Positions 22,410 through 33,909 of a stretch of DNA of 64,000 nucleotides are shown here, piece after piece. Every line of letters begins with the position of its first letter. Position 1 is the first letter of the stretch. The notes beneath the pieces were generated by a model that made no database searches, was not told where the DNA came from, and worked only from the letters and a program-made list of their open reading frames with translations. The position numbers and the translations under genes are program-made. Source of the stretch: Symsagittifera roscoffensis (taxonomy: Eukaryota; Xenacoelomorpha; Acoela; Convolutidae); the NCBI RefSeq assembly GCF_963678635.1, contig NC_087064.1, positions 35,907,716 to 35,971,715 on the forward strand, written 5' to 3'.

Positions 22410-23790
22410 GATATGTGGCCTTGGAATTGAGGTAAGAATGAGTTCGAGAATGGAGTGATTCGTGACAATGGGGTTGTTCAGGGGTCTGGGACGTTTGCTT
22501 TATTGGCACGCTCTATCGACTCTCTCACAATGGCTGCAATGCCAATCTGGACGGCTAACGACAGCCGCTATCTGAGGAAAGTCCCGGCTCTTTTGTCATT
22601 GGTTTCCGCGATAATTTGGCGGCAAAGCTGTTTCAGGAAGTCGTCGGTGTCGGTTCCGAGGTCGCCGAGGTGCTTGACTGCAACAGGTTGGAAAATGTAG
22701 TTTCTGGTCAGGCTCTCGTACTTCATTCGCTTTGCTTCTACTGCTTTGTCTGCTATTGTCGGACCTGGAAAGGTTCCTCGGGCAACATTAGACATGGCAA
22801 GGCGGTTGACGCACGTGAAGTCCCAGATCAGGCAGAGAGTGATACCATTGGCGCGGTGCGAAGAGTATAGAGCAGTTTCGGAATAAACACACTTTTTGAT
22901 GAGGTAAAATGCTTCGTGGGCGTCTACATATTCCACTCATTTGCATAGTGTATTCAGAGAAATCAGTTTCTCGTTCAACACGCGGTCCAGCGCTTCTTGG
23001 CCAATCGGTGCTCCCAGCATCTCTAGGTCGCTTAATTTCGTGACGGTAATGCATGGTATTAGATCGTTGAACTCGCCATGATGTCATCACTGAGGCTGGT
23101 GTTGGTTCCCAAAATGGTCAGCTCGCTTTTATTGGCGTTTAGTGAGAGTCCTAGGGACGTTGCGAACTTGATGAACGCCCGCAGTTCGGTCAGAACAACT
23201 CTGTAGTTGTCTCCCCTTGATATGTCGTCCAGGTACCCTTGCTTGAAGCGGGTTTTTATGGCGTCTAAGCCGGGTTGGATTGTCGAGCTAAACCGGGGTG
23301 GATTGTCGAGTCCTTGTTGCCGCCCTTCAAACGATGGTACAGAGAAATCGCCGAACGATAGGATGCTGTCTTCCGAGTAGCACAGTTTGAAGAATGGAAA
23401 AAGTTCTGGTATTTCTCGGTTAATGGATTCTGCAGTTTTGTCCCTTCTGATAGCGTTGAAGGCATTAGCAAAGTCCAGTTTCACTAACCCTTCTTGTTCG
23501 GTAGCCGTGCAGCAGAACGCTCGAGTTTCATGAGCTGCTGCCTCGGCTCCAGGCGGGGTGATGCAGCCTAGTTGGAGGTTCACGAAAAGAGACTTTGCTT
23601 TTGCTGTTATTGCTTCGCATCCGGTTTTCGCAGCAAGTCTCCTAAAAGTGTCTCCTACGGCTATCGGTCTGACATCGGTTAATTTCTTTCGTAGCGCTAG
23701 CATTCTTGCTCCGGCGATGACCGGCTGGATTATTGTCGGAACTTTTCCGCAAAGGAGAAGGTTATTGAAAGAAGTCAGTTTTAATAAAAA
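22410..23790 (-). pseudogene. Second RT/restriction-like endonuclease retroelement, RT part
   Basis: Minus strand from about 23790: GKVPTIIQPVIAGAR, RPIAVGDTFRRLAAK (about 23670), KLDFANAFNAIRRD (about 23480), a GRQQG block (about 23325) and GYLDDIS (about 23230), then SLNANKSELTILG (about 23130). This is an RT with a YLDD catalytic motif; the frame 23703-23059 is intact for 214 residues. Downstream (22936-22568) a deletion of about 730 bp relative to 7680-8430 joins the thumb directly to the endonuclease block (WDFTCV). The finger is therefore missing. Confidence 0.8.
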
Positions 23791-24218
23791 CTGTAATCCT
23801 CCGAATTTACATGTTCGTTAGGGTTCGGATTTTTTCCGAACTCGCCACTAGACACTCAGGTGCTACTTGGTTGTGTCGTTAACACACGTATCGTTTCGAG
23901 TGTTCGATATCGACTGCTACTATATTTTAAGTGTCTTGCGACCGTTCATGCTTGTCAATTCGGCTGTTTGGCGGTTTTCAACCTTACTGAGAAAATCTAG
24001 CTGGAAAATCAGTTTCTTTAATATGGATTCGCGTATTGTCTACTCTCCGTTTTCGCCACGAATTCGCGTGCCCGGAAGGTTCGACTGTGCCTTCTGGCGG
24101 AACGCACACAGTTACTTTATGGAATAACATTTAGTAAAGCACGTCTTCGAATCATATTGGGATTTATAGGAACATGAAAATAAAAATTAAGAATTATTTT
24201 AAATTATTATTTGAAACC
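23791..24218. other. Upstream region of the EMI gene
   Basis: Less AT-rich than its surroundings, with no convincing coding frame. It could contain the promoter and first untranslated exon of the gene at 24521. I see no TATA element I would defend. Confidence 0.3.
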
Positions 24219-24422
24219 GATGGCACTGCGACAACTCAATGGTAAGTTTCCATGAAAAAGGTTGAACTTCGCCTAAATTTTTGTTCTTTTTCTCTGTTTG
24301 CAATTTCAATTTCTGTTATTGCTCAAAATAATCTATAATGCTGAATTTTATTGTTTATATCTGTAACAGATGTTTGCTTGTCGTAAAATAATTTCGTTTA
24401 GTAATTAAAGTGTATTTTTTTA
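24219..24422 (+). other. Predicted 5' UTR exon end and intron (24242-24422)
   Basis: A strong donor (caatg|gtaagt) lies at 24241/24242 and an acceptor (tgtattttttag) ends at 24422. Splicing would place a short upstream reading frame (ATG at 24219, eight codons, stop after the junction) before the main start at 24521. Inferred from splice consensus only. Confidence 0.45.
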
Positions 24423-24520
24423 GATTAGATGAATTCAATTTTTACCTACTTCAGTCAAATACACTAATAACCTGTGGGTGTTCACTTTGCATTCGAATTA
24501 CTGAACGCAAATTTTCTATT

Positions 24521-25411
24521 ATGGCAATACTGATGTGCATCGTACTGTTATTTTTGATATTCACCTTGATCCCTGTTTATGGCGAGTACGTTACACCTAC
24601 CGGTCCGAATACATGCGAGGGATATATCAGCGAGCATGCGACACATATTGTTTCTGAAAAAGTTCTGATGAAAGAAAAGTATCATGATAACTGTTTAAGT
24701 TTTAAGGAGCTATTTCGATGCACTAAGTATCGGGATGTTTATGAAACAAAGCACAAAAAGGTGAAAGGTCCAATAACCAAGCCTGCTATTGTGTGCTGCG
24801 ATGGTTATAAGCAGATAGAAACTAAGTGTATTTTCGACCAGGAAAAGCGGAATAACCATATTGTTAACTATATAATCATAACATCTATGGTTCTCTCAAT
24901 TGCACTGCTCTGCCTAGCTTTCACTGTTCCCACATTTTTGTATCTCCGAGAAAAACGAAGAAGGATCCATTTGGAAGACTTAGAGCATGACCCAGACATT
25001 TTTGTGAGACCGAACAGTAGGCCAAACCCTAACAATAGGCAACAAACAAACATCTATTCACTAGCATCACCCAACGCTGAGGAGGGAGAATCCCATTATG
25101 AAACCATCGACGAATTGAGAGGGCAACCGCCCGCTTACGAATCTTGCTCAGTCAATGAAAATTCGCAGAGAGCCTGCTATACCCGCAATGAACCACCGCC
25201 ATATAGCGAACAACAAGTAGTCTTCAATGAGCATGGTTATGACCAATTAAAATTTGTTAACATGGCACAAGCCGATATGTCTTATGGAGCCAAAAACAAT
25301 TGTTCAAGTCGCAAAGAAGATCCTCATAAATATGCTAAAATGCAGCAGCGATACAAATCTTTTGAATCACATACGGACAAAAATGATCAACCAGGCAGCT
25401 CAAATCAATAA
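24521..25411 (+). CDS. EMI-domain single-pass membrane protein with PPxY tail
   Basis: 296 residues, starting at the first in-frame ATG (tctattATGG). A signal peptide spans residues 1-21 (MAILMCIVLLFLIF...). The ectodomain (22-112) has cysteines at 32, 58, 67, 92, 93 and 103; FRCTKYRDVYE and CCDGY give the EMI pattern and recall the first domain of Draper/MEGF10/MEGF11. A transmembrane helix lies at about 114-142, then a basic stop-transfer (REKRRR). The cytoplasmic tail carries PPAY (203-206) and PPPY (225-228), likely ligands for WW domains such as Nedd4-type ligases, plus HYETI. The EGF repeats typical of Draper/MEGF10 are absent and no further exon is evident. It could be a short paralogue or a shisa-like adaptor; the EMI reading is the better fit. 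AATAAA overlaps the stop (25407-25412) and another lies at 25734. Confidence 0.7.
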   Translation: MAILMCIVLLFLIFTLIPVYGEYVTPTGPNTCEGYISEHATHIVSEKVLMKEKYHDNCLSFKELFRCTKYRDVYETKHKKVKGPITKPAIVCCDGYKQIETKCIFDQEKRNNHIVNYIIITSMVLSIALLCLAFTVPTFLYLREKRRRIHLEDLEHDPDIFVRPNSRPNPNNRQQTNIYSLASPNAEEGESHYETIDELRGQPPAYESCSVNENSQRACYTRNEPPPYSEQQVVFNEHGYDQLKFVNMAQADMSYGAKNNCSSRKEDPHKYAKMQQRYKSFESHTDKNDQPGSSNQ

Positions 25412-25899
25412 AAAAATAAGTTGGCTCCGATCGAAGTTTCAGTACTCCTGGTCACATTTAGATATCTTAGTTAGAATACTGCCAATTTTTATATCAGAGT
25501 TTAGACTGGAAATCTCCATTTAAAATTTTAATTGGCTGTTTTATATAATACAATCGTACGTCATTTTTGAATCTAGTTAGTTCTTTTCAAAAACTATTTG
25601 TTGCATAGATCTCAATGTTTGTCCATTGTGAAGTATGTCTGTCACAGTTATTAAAACCCATGAAGCAAAAGTAAAAGTGCAATAGTCCGTCGCAGTCTTT
25701 CTACGTTTTTAATTATAAATTCTTGTCAATTACTAATAAATTTTTAGCTCATTAGTTTTATTGACACCAACGCGAAATTAGTAACATTTCTTAAAATAAC
25801 CCCTGAGAAAGTTCACAAATAGGCCGGATGAGACGTATGATTGAGATTGTTCACGGAAAATTGCGAGCTGAATTTTTAAAAATGTGTAGATATCATGTT
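25412..25899. other. 3' flank of the EMI gene
   Basis: AT-rich and non-coding. It contains AATAAA at 25734-25739, the more plausible polyadenylation signal since the first overlaps the stop codon. Confidence 0.4.
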
Positions 25900-26390
25900 A
25901 TCAAGAAGTTTAAGCGAAAATAAATGTCAAAACCAAACAAGGATTTCCGATTGCTGTGCAAGTAGCACAGAATGTTCCGACCACATTCGTAAGAAACTAC
26001 TGATTTTTTTCTTATCTTCAAATTAGCATCGTTTATTCTGCGTGGTGTAATTAAAGATTTATACAAACGCGTTGAAAGTTGGTGAATTAGGCATAAAACA
26101 CTACCATTAATTTTTTTTAAAAAGTTCATAAATTTTTTTGTTTAGTAAAATCAAGTTTTTCAAGCCTTTATGGCCATTAGTTAAATATTACGAACGTTAC
26201 TCGAAATTTTAAAACAGGTTTTTCTCAACACGGAAACATTTTTGGAATCGATTGAAAAGTCTCTAATATGATTCGACCCATTCCGATGATTATTTGTGGC
26301 ACCTGAGTTTGCGTGGGAAACAAAAAAAAACTAAAACAACCGAATACAAAGTTCCTCCACATTTTTCAAATTGTCTGAACAATAAAAATG
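25900..26390. repeat. Dispersed repeat, copy 1 (partner at 48410-48985)
   Basis: Shared landmarks include 'gctgtgcaagtagcacagaatg', present here near 25955 and as 'actgtgcaagtagcacagaatg' near 48442. Others are 'gcgtggtgt', 'ggtttttctc(a/g)acac' and the order of a 'ccgatgat' then 'cgaat(a/g)caaag' motif. The two copies run in the same direction. No coding frame or terminal structure is recognised. Confidence 0.6.
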
Positions 26391-26639
26391 CAATTTCATG
26401 AGCTGTTCTTTTTAACATTCCAATGTGTCGCAACCTTCAAAATATTCACTGAAGTCAATGATTTAAAATATTCTGCACGATTGTTGAAGTTCGTCTTCTT
26501 ATTCAAACGATTAATTGATTTCGATCTTCGCAGGTCATCTTGTGTTTTCTCGATTGTCTCAATTCTACAGTTGTTTTCCCGTTTTTCGCAATGCAAACTT
26601 TCAAAAAGCTCTTCGATTTAATTCTTTTTCAAATAGCTT
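26391..26639. other. Unassigned AT-rich spacer
   Basis: Only short open frames, with no similarity or composition signal. I see nothing to annotate. Confidence 0.4.
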
Positions 26640-27130
26640 ATAATTAGTAACCCTGTAGTTCTCAAATAGTGTTTGTAGTTTGAGGTATGAGGGTTAATTG
26701 TTTTTTTTCAAAAAAGTCTCATTGCTATTTCTGAACCAATTAGGCTCGATTAATTGCTTGCTGGCAGCAAACATTATACGTATGTGATAGTTAAATCGAA
26801 TAACTAAGTTAAACAAGAATATCATTTAAGAAAATAATGATTATACAAAAAGAAATTAATCAATTTCATTTTTTATCTGGCGTGTCCAGTTGTATACTGT
26901 CGGCCTTTTTAGGGTCTCTTTTTTGATTAAGTCGTTTCGGAGAAAAAAGCTGTCTCAAATTTAAATTCATGCTTACTTTTTTAATATATGAAATAGAAAA
27001 CGCTGCTGGATACCCTTATGCATTTTTAACCGTTGCAATGAATTTCGTTGTTTCGTTTTATATTTTGAAGAAGCAATTTCAACGTTTCACAATATATTTG
27101 AAGCACCGAAGGTGTGAGTCATGCGCTAGT
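26640..27130 (+). mobile_element. Helitron-like fragment with 3' terminus (copy 2)
   Basis: It begins with a remnant of the 165 bp family ('agtaaccctgtagttctca') and ends with gcacc-gaa-ggtgt, a spacer, and CTAG (27126-27129) followed by T. The inner part shares 'tgtatactgtcggccttttt' with the copy ending at 30110. Most internal units are lost. Confidence 0.5.
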
Positions 27131-28504
27131 ATATATTTAAATGACTGGGACATTTCCCATGTTTAAGCCACTTCCACAAGTTGAAAATTTGTAGCAGTTG
27201 AGTGTCTTCTATCCGTAGAGGCTCCATCCTGATCCGCAGTTCTTACGGAGGCTGCAGGCACAATTCCTAGTTTGTAGAGGCAATAATCGTAAAGTGAACA
27301 AGGTAAAGAATTGAACAAGTCCTTACGAAGGCCTGCAAGTCGCCTACGAATTTCACGACAAAATTACTTATCTACTGCATTTCTGTGACAGCAAAAATGA
27401 TGTTGGTTGCGTTTTTAATGTTTTTGCATGGTCGCGAGACCATGCTTAAAGTGAAATAAATATCAATATCGGTTATTGAAAGCGCTAACAAGGATTTTGA
27501 AATTCAAGAAAACATTTGTTGTTTTCAAAATGCAAATTTATTTGAATTATCATAAGGCATTAGGGTTAGGCTCGTGAGTGGCACTAGACAGAGTTGCTGG
27601 CTTCACTAGACTTGAGTTTTTTTTACTGTAGGCATCTTGGTGCTTACATTTTTTGCGAGGCTTTTGATTCTGTTAGAGTTTGTTCGATTTAATTGCTAAT
27701 TGCTTGTTCAATTCTGTTTCCAGTTGAAAAAAATACATAAGCGCATTCTGAAGTTGGCAATTTTTGATATTATAAAAAACCATATACTATTATAAAACCA
27801 GAAAATTGTTTTTTCTTTAACAAAAATATTACATTTTTTCTTGGCATTATCACACCAATGAATTCATAAATGAGAGTCCTGTTTAAATTTCTGGCTAAAC
27901 TTGGGTCTGCGCAAAGATTTTTGGCTTTGTTTCTTCTTCGTAAATTGTGGTCCGATGCTAATTCAATTTTTAATTGTCTGGCATGTTTGCTTAGAATGAT
28001 TTCCTATCGAGACATTCGAAAATATAGTTTTTGGTAGACCTAGTTCTTTCAATTTTTTTCATGTTTTGTTCGTTTTTTAATGTTTTTTTGAATGCATGTG
28101 TTGTATTGCAAGTGGCGAGAAATTTCGCTGCGCTTTTGTTTTATGTTTGTTTTCTGCAAGTTTTTTTTCTAAGTTCAAACTTATTCGTTTTTTTTTTCTA
28201 AAAGTATTTTAAAAAACTAAAAATTTTTGTCCGTTTTTATGATTGAAAAACCGATTTTTTTTCTGTTGAGGCTTCGAAGCTAAGTTTTGTTTGAAGTTTC
28301 AAACCAAAATTAAAGCGAGAAACTGTTTTAAGAAGTTTGTTTTTCGGTTCAAGACGCTCCAATTGGCTTTAAATATTTCAAGCTTAACTTTAAGTAGCCT
28401 TTTCCTTTTTGTTTCTCTATGAATTGTCGTCGCCTTTTAACAGAAAATTAAATTTTCAGGATAATTATCGTTTTGTTTTCTATGTTGCATAATATATTGC
28501 TGTT
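27131..28504. other. AT-rich intergenic sequence
   Basis: No gene is supported. One variant of the dispersed hairpin-type motif lies near 28095-28135 ('gcatgtgttgtattgcaagtg'). Confidence 0.45.
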
Positions 28505-30110
28505 GTGATGGTGTGATATCAGGTTGCTCTCAGAGGTTGCAATGCTTTCCTCCAAGTTTGACTGGTCTTATCATCTAAATTTTTATGATTTTTCAAAACT
28601 TTTCAAAAAGCTGAATCTAAAAAAAGCTCTACTATATGGTGGGATACTGTCAAGGTACTCCCGGGAACTTTATGTGTGGACTTCAAATATGAATGCTCAA
28701 GGCATTTCTTCCTAGATTTGACGTTTTTATGGTTTTTCAAAAATTTTCTGAAGTGTTAAATTTCAAAAAATATAACACATTGGACACATTGGTGGGCCGA
28801 AGTCAGGTTACTACCAGCAATTGCAGATGTGACACCCATCCGATTTTTATTGCTCAAATTTATTGCTCAAATTGCTCAGATTTTTTTCGATTTTCCAATT
28901 TGATTTTAGTGGTTATTTTACCGAGTTTAAATTAAGCAGCCCAATATCGAAATAGGGGTTGCGAATTTGGCCTCCTATCTATTATATATTTAAATGCGGG
29001 CTTCACTATCTCGCCATGTTTAAGCTTTTTCAACGTATTATTTTTGCATGTTTAAGCTATATCGTATATTGCAATGGTTAAGATTTTTTTTCGATTTTCG
29101 AATTTGATTTTAGTGGTTATTTTACCGAGTTTAAATTAAGCAGCCCAATATCGAAATAGGGGTTGCGAATTTGGCCTCCATTTTTGAATGCCCGAATCAT
29201 TTTAGTTGACCAGATACGACAATTTTTGACATTTTTTCTAAAATTTTCAGAAATTTCAAATAACAAAATAATTTACAAAACTTGAAGTTCCCATCCCTGT
29301 AGTTAGGTCCTGTCAGAGTACTCTCAAAGATTGCGAATCTTGCCTCCAAGTATGACTGCTCAATTCTTTGTAGTTGAGATATGACGTTTTTTGTGATTTT
29401 TTCAAAAATTTTCAGAAAATTTAAATTATTATTTTTTAAAAAACTGAAATTCCCAACCCTGTAGTTGGGTACTGTCAGAGTACTATCAGGGATTGCGAAT
29501 CTTGCCTCCAAATATGACTGCTCAAATCCTTGTAGTTTTCGAGATATGACGTTTTTTGTGATTTTTTCAAAAATTTTCAGAAAACTAAATTATTATTTTT
29601 TTAAAAAACTGAAATTCCCAACCCTGTAGTTGGGTACTGTCAGAGTACTATCAGGGATTGCGAATCTTGCCTCCAAATATGACTGCTCAAATCCGTGTAG
29701 TTTTCGAGATATGACGTTTTTTGTGATTTTTTCAAAAGTTTTCAGAAAACTGAAATTATGATAATTTATTAAGAATCTGAAATTCCCAACCCTCTAGTTT
29801 TAAATTAATTTCGATGGATTTATCTACTGTTGGCAGAAAACGATATACTTCGGGGTAATGAAATTTAAACAGGACTCTAATTTATGAATTCATTGGTTTT
29901 GCCATTGACATTGTTCAGGCGAATGTGCACTTGTATGTTGTCGGTCTTTTTAGGGTTTTGTTTCTGAGTTCAAAATACAATTATCTGAAACCCAGTAGTT
30001 TTGGAGATTTGACGATTTTTGTTTCTTTTAATTCTTTCAGATATTTTTTATATGATCAGTTTTCTTGTATATCACTGCGTTTGAAGCACCAGAGGTGCGT
30101 TACACGCTAG
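28505..30110 (+). mobile_element. Helitron-like element with 165 bp array and 3' terminus (copy 3)
   Basis: The best-preserved units start near 29286, 29449, 29614 and 29785 and share 'cccaaccctgtagttgggt', 'gattgcgaatcttgcctcc' and 'gatatgacgttttttgtg'. A separate ~200 bp direct repeat ('aattaagcagcccaatatcg' and flanks) lies at 28880-28974 and 29080-29178. The right end has a perfect five-base-pair hairpin gcacc-aga-ggtgc (30086-30098), then 'gttacacg' and CTAG (30107-30110), with T next. No transposase gene is present. Confidence 0.6.
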
Positions 30111-30164
30111 TCACTTTAAAGTGAAAAAGAAAACATCAGGAATTTTGGTGAAAATTAACAGTTC

Positions 30165-30510
30165 GTTTGAGGGGCGGGGGAGGGGGGGGGGGGGGTGTTG
30201 AATTTCAAAAAAAAATCGATACTTTTGACCTTTTTTTAGGTCGACCAAATTGATTTTCTGAGCTCTCTCAAATCACTATAAAGACCCCATTTTGACCTAA
30301 TATTTTTGAAAAAACAGACTAAAAAAGATTTTGACCAAAAAATTGCCATTTTTTGGCGCGCGCTCCCCCTCAAAATTAGTATATATTGGCGCCTTTAGAA
30401 AAATTTTAAGGTTGGTCAGCCAAAAGATGTCTCAAAATAGTACAAAGGGGGACCCTTAGGTCGGCAGGGGGTCGAATCCCTGAGGGGGGGATTCGCCTCC
30501 CCCTAAATCC
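30165..30510 (+). repeat. G-rich dispersed repeat, copy 1
   Basis: It starts with a G tract and contains 'aggtcgaccaaattgatttt', 'attttgacctaatattttt' and 'gcgcgcgctccccctc', and ends with a C/G-rich segment ('ggattcgcctccccctaaat'). An inverted copy lies at 43370-43660 and a shorter one at 55540-55700. The symmetrical G-rich and C-rich borders suggest a non-autonomous DNA transposon, but clean terminal repeats were not defined. Confidence 0.55.
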
Positions 30511-30753
30511 GCTGGTTGCTCGTTTATTACTCGACTAGTTTCTTTCGCGATAAATTGTACCTGAAGTTTGCGCAAAATCTGTAGATTTGTAAATCGTTTT
30601 TCTAAGGATTTTTAAATCGTTTTTAAGAAGCTCTCAAATACCTGTTCTGTTTCTTTTTGGACGTGTAAAATGAATTTGTTGCTGATTATTGAATTGAGTG
30701 TTATTGGTTTCGCTTCAGGTTTTGTTGCGTTGTATTGCATGTGTAGTGTAGAC
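30511..30753 (+). other. 5' region of the YTH gene
   Basis: A possible acceptor (tttcgcttcag) ends at 30718, so the coding exon may begin at 30719 after an upstream untranslated exon that I cannot place. A short upstream frame (ATG near 30740, four codons) precedes the chosen start. Confidence 0.4.
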
Positions 30754-33598
30754 ATGAACTCTGTGGCCTCAGCAGCAGGAGCGTCCATGTCTAAACCAGT
30801 CCCGTCTGCTTCCTTATCGTCCTCAGCTTCCGCCTCTGTCCCCTTCAATGTAGGACCACTAGACCAAAAGAACAGCAGTCATGGCGAACCACAACACAAC
30901 ACCACTACTAACAACTCACAGGTAAGTTAGTTTTAATGCAGTATCAAACCGACTTGAAGAGAAATCTTCGTTTTGGACGAAAAAGTTTTGCCCTGGTCTA
31001 AATTTCATAGGTCTAAATGGTTTAAATGATGCTACTATATTCAATATTGAAATTCAAAAAATAATACTTTTGAAACTACTGGCACAGGTTGTGCGCCTCT
31101 TGTGTTGTATCTTTTTGTTATGTATTTTTAAAAGCTTTTGGTTTATTGGGCTTTATACATAATTCTCCCTGTCTCATTTTTCAAGTCAAACGAGGTCTTG
31201 AGTGACACTTGTGATTAGCTATAGTCGCTTAACTTCATGTCTGTTTCAGTCGTTTGCCAGTCAAAATATGAATGGGGAGTTCTCAATGCAACATGTACAG
31301 CCGAGTGATCAGTTTCAAGGCTTTAACCTACCTTTATGGGGTGCAAATGTGGTGCCAGGAGTTCCAGGTACCCTAATGCAGCAGTCCAGCCACCAGAACG
31401 GAGCCGGTCCTGTCGACAACAATGGACCACTCCTCACCCCAACCTCACCTCACTGGAGGAACACGGGAACAAATGCACCTGGTCTCCCTCCTCCTTTGAA
31501 CACCCAGGTTGTATTCCAAAACATGTCTGACCCAGCCCAGCATTCGCCTTTCAATCTGGACCCTGCTCTCCTCAGTCAGTCTCCTTTGTTCACGCCGGCC
31601 AACTTCTATTCTCCAGCAACGCCCCAGTACCCACAGGCGTTCGCTTTCCCTCCTGTCGATTGGAACGGTGCGAATTCGATGGCAACTGCATCATACATTG
31701 GAGGTAGAAACACAGGTGGCATGTTCTTCGGGAATCTTCCTCCGGGATCCACGGCACAGAATATCCAGAATATGCCCAAGACCTCTATGAACGGGGACGT
31801 CAGAAGTTTGACCGATGGTTTGGGACAGATGTCTGTAAGCCCTGGTGATCTGCAGCGAATGAACTCCCAGTCATCGAATGGCCAGCAGATGGCCCTTCCT
31901 TCACCGGGGTTCCAGTATAATATTCTTTCTCAGCTGGAATCCCAATCGCCCAACTTTGCAACAGATGTACCCCATACGTTTTTCCCATCGATGGAACAAG
32001 GAAAGATGACAACTCAGTCTAAAGATTTCTTTGCTCAGCAGTTTTACCTGCAGCAACAACAGAATTCGGGGAACGGTTCGGCAGTGGACAGGACTCAGAC
32101 TTATGCGAACATGTTGAGAAGTGGTGATCCGGTGCCGAATCTGAAAGGAGGTGACTTTTACGGAAACGAGCCTAGTTCGAATTTGATGCTGTCTGGAGAG
32201 CAAAGTAGTCAAATTAACAATATGGACATTGGTGCGTGGGAATCGAACGGCAGCTCCAATTTTAACAATAATGTATCCAATTCGCGGGCTAACGCGCGAG
32301 AAACGAATGTTAAGAACGTAAGTAATCGGAGCAACGAACATATGAGAAACAAACCGTATCCTTCGCATCAGAATCAACAGCAGCAGCAACAACAGAGTCA
32401 GCCGCCATTGGCAAGCGGGAACCATGGGATGAATTTCAACAACAGTCATTCATATAGTAACATGTCAAGAGCAAATGGAAACCTACAACACGGGGGGGTT
32501 ATGGGCGGGATATCAGGAGGAGGAGGAGAAGGAACTCGGCAGCAGAACCAGTCCACGTCCTTTCAAAGCAGTTATGCACAATCCGCCGCCCCCGAAGGAG
32601 GAAGAAATACGGGGTCCGAAAACAGACAGGGCCAGGGTAGGTATGGGAATAACTTTACTGGGAATCAAAACGGCGGCGGAGCTGGTGGTAATACTAACAC
32701 TTACACCACCCAAAATCATAGCCAACAATATCGGAACCAAAACTACAATGGAAGCAGCTCTCGAAGCCAGAACTTCGCAAGTGTTAACCATACAGGCACG
32801 CCGAATTCTGGCTACGCGGGAAGTAGTAACAGTCCCAATAATACTTCTCATAATAGCCAGAGTAACAATAGTAATCCTCCGGCTAGGGTGTATCCACCAC
32901 CCGAAACAGTTCATTACACCAAGGATGGAGTGAACCCAAAAGGAAATACAGAGGAGCACAAAGCACTGGTGGATAAATTGGTCAACAAGTGTAATTTCAA
33001 CCCGAAAAACTTTGACTGTAACCCGAAAGAGGCCAAGTTCTTCGTGATCAAATCCTACTCGGAAGACGACATCCACCGTTCTATCAAATACAGCGTGTGG
33101 TGTTCTACTGAGAATGGAAACAAGAAGTTGGACGCCGCCTTCAAAGGCTTGAAAGGAAAGGGACCAATGTATCTGTTGTTCAGTGTTAATGGGTCTGGGC
33201 ATTTTTGTGGGGTGGGAGAAATGAAAACGGCAGTTGACTATTCGGCACAAGCGGGCGTTTGGCAACAGGATAAGTGGAAAGGCCGGTTCGAGGTCAAGTG
33301 GATATTTATCAAGGACGTTCCGAACGCCAAGTTCAGACATATTATCATCGAATCGAACGAACACAAGCCAGTGACTAACAGTCGAGACACACAAGAAGTG
33401 CCTTTACATCTAGGCAAGGAGATGCTGGAAATAATGTCCAGCTACAGAAGCGACAACCAGACTTCAATACTGGACAGCTATTCGAGGTTCGAGTCCCGGC
33501 AGAAAGACCAGATGTCTGGGTATAATAACAACAGAAGGGGGGCGTACAGTAACCAGAGCAACAACAACCAACAGCAGCCCAGCTTCACCCACCGATGA
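30754..33598 (+). CDS. YTHDF-type m6A-RNA reader (two coding exons)
   Basis: Exon 1 is 30754-30921 (donor cag|gtaagt), the intron is 30922-31249 (acceptor ctgtttcag), and exon 2 is 31250-33598; the junction is phase 0. The product is about 838 residues. Residues 1-600 are low-complexity, rich in Asn, Gln, Ser, Gly and Pro, with a run of seven Gln, as in YTHDF proteins that form condensates. The YTH domain is about 607-783. It has [12 protein letters not shown] and the aromatic-cage tryptophans at about W673 (SVWCSTE), W727 (GVWQQ) and W732 (DKWKG), all present. The short tail is RGAYSNQ-rich. The cytoplasmic YTHDF class binds N6-methyladenosine in mRNA and controls decay and translation. It is longer than vertebrate YTHDF1-3 (about 560-585), mostly through the disordered part. 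The start codon is the least certain point. Confidence 0.9.
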
Positions 33599-33909
33599 CC
33601 CCGAGGGAAGGAAGGGGCGGGGAGGCGAAAGAAAAGGTCAAGAAGTGTCAGTCTATCTATTGTCGAAAACTCCTCTATCTTTTTTCAGTGCGGCTATTGC
33701 AGAGCAGATGATCAAACACTGATGATAAAATGTAAATAGAAACAGTAGCATAAACAAACTGCATCAAAACTTGAACCAAAACTAATGAAAATCCGTCTCA
33801 AACACTTCTCAAATCTATCAGATGTACAACATGCATTATATGCGAATTGACCTTGGCGGGGGTACTGAAAAAGGTCCTTTTTAATTTTAATATAAAATAT
33901 CATAATAAA
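33599..33909 (+). terminator. YTH gene 3' UTR and polyadenylation signal
   Basis: AATAAA at 33904-33909 lies about 305 bp after the stop and is the first good signal. The UTR itself carries no open frame of note. Confidence 0.6.

Noticed and set aside
23867-24127. 86-residue plus-strand frame upstream of the EMI gene
   Set aside because: No domain, no splice context and unusual composition; more likely promoter or 5' untranslated sequence.
24410-24520. Upstream extension of the EMI protein from a GTG at 24410
   Set aside because: There is no ATG in this stretch, and it crosses a good splice acceptor at 24422. The ATG at 24521 starts exactly at a typical signal peptide.
31800-33394. Long minus-strand open frames across the YTH gene
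   Set aside because: They are opposite the YTHDF coding exon, which has unambiguous domain evidence.
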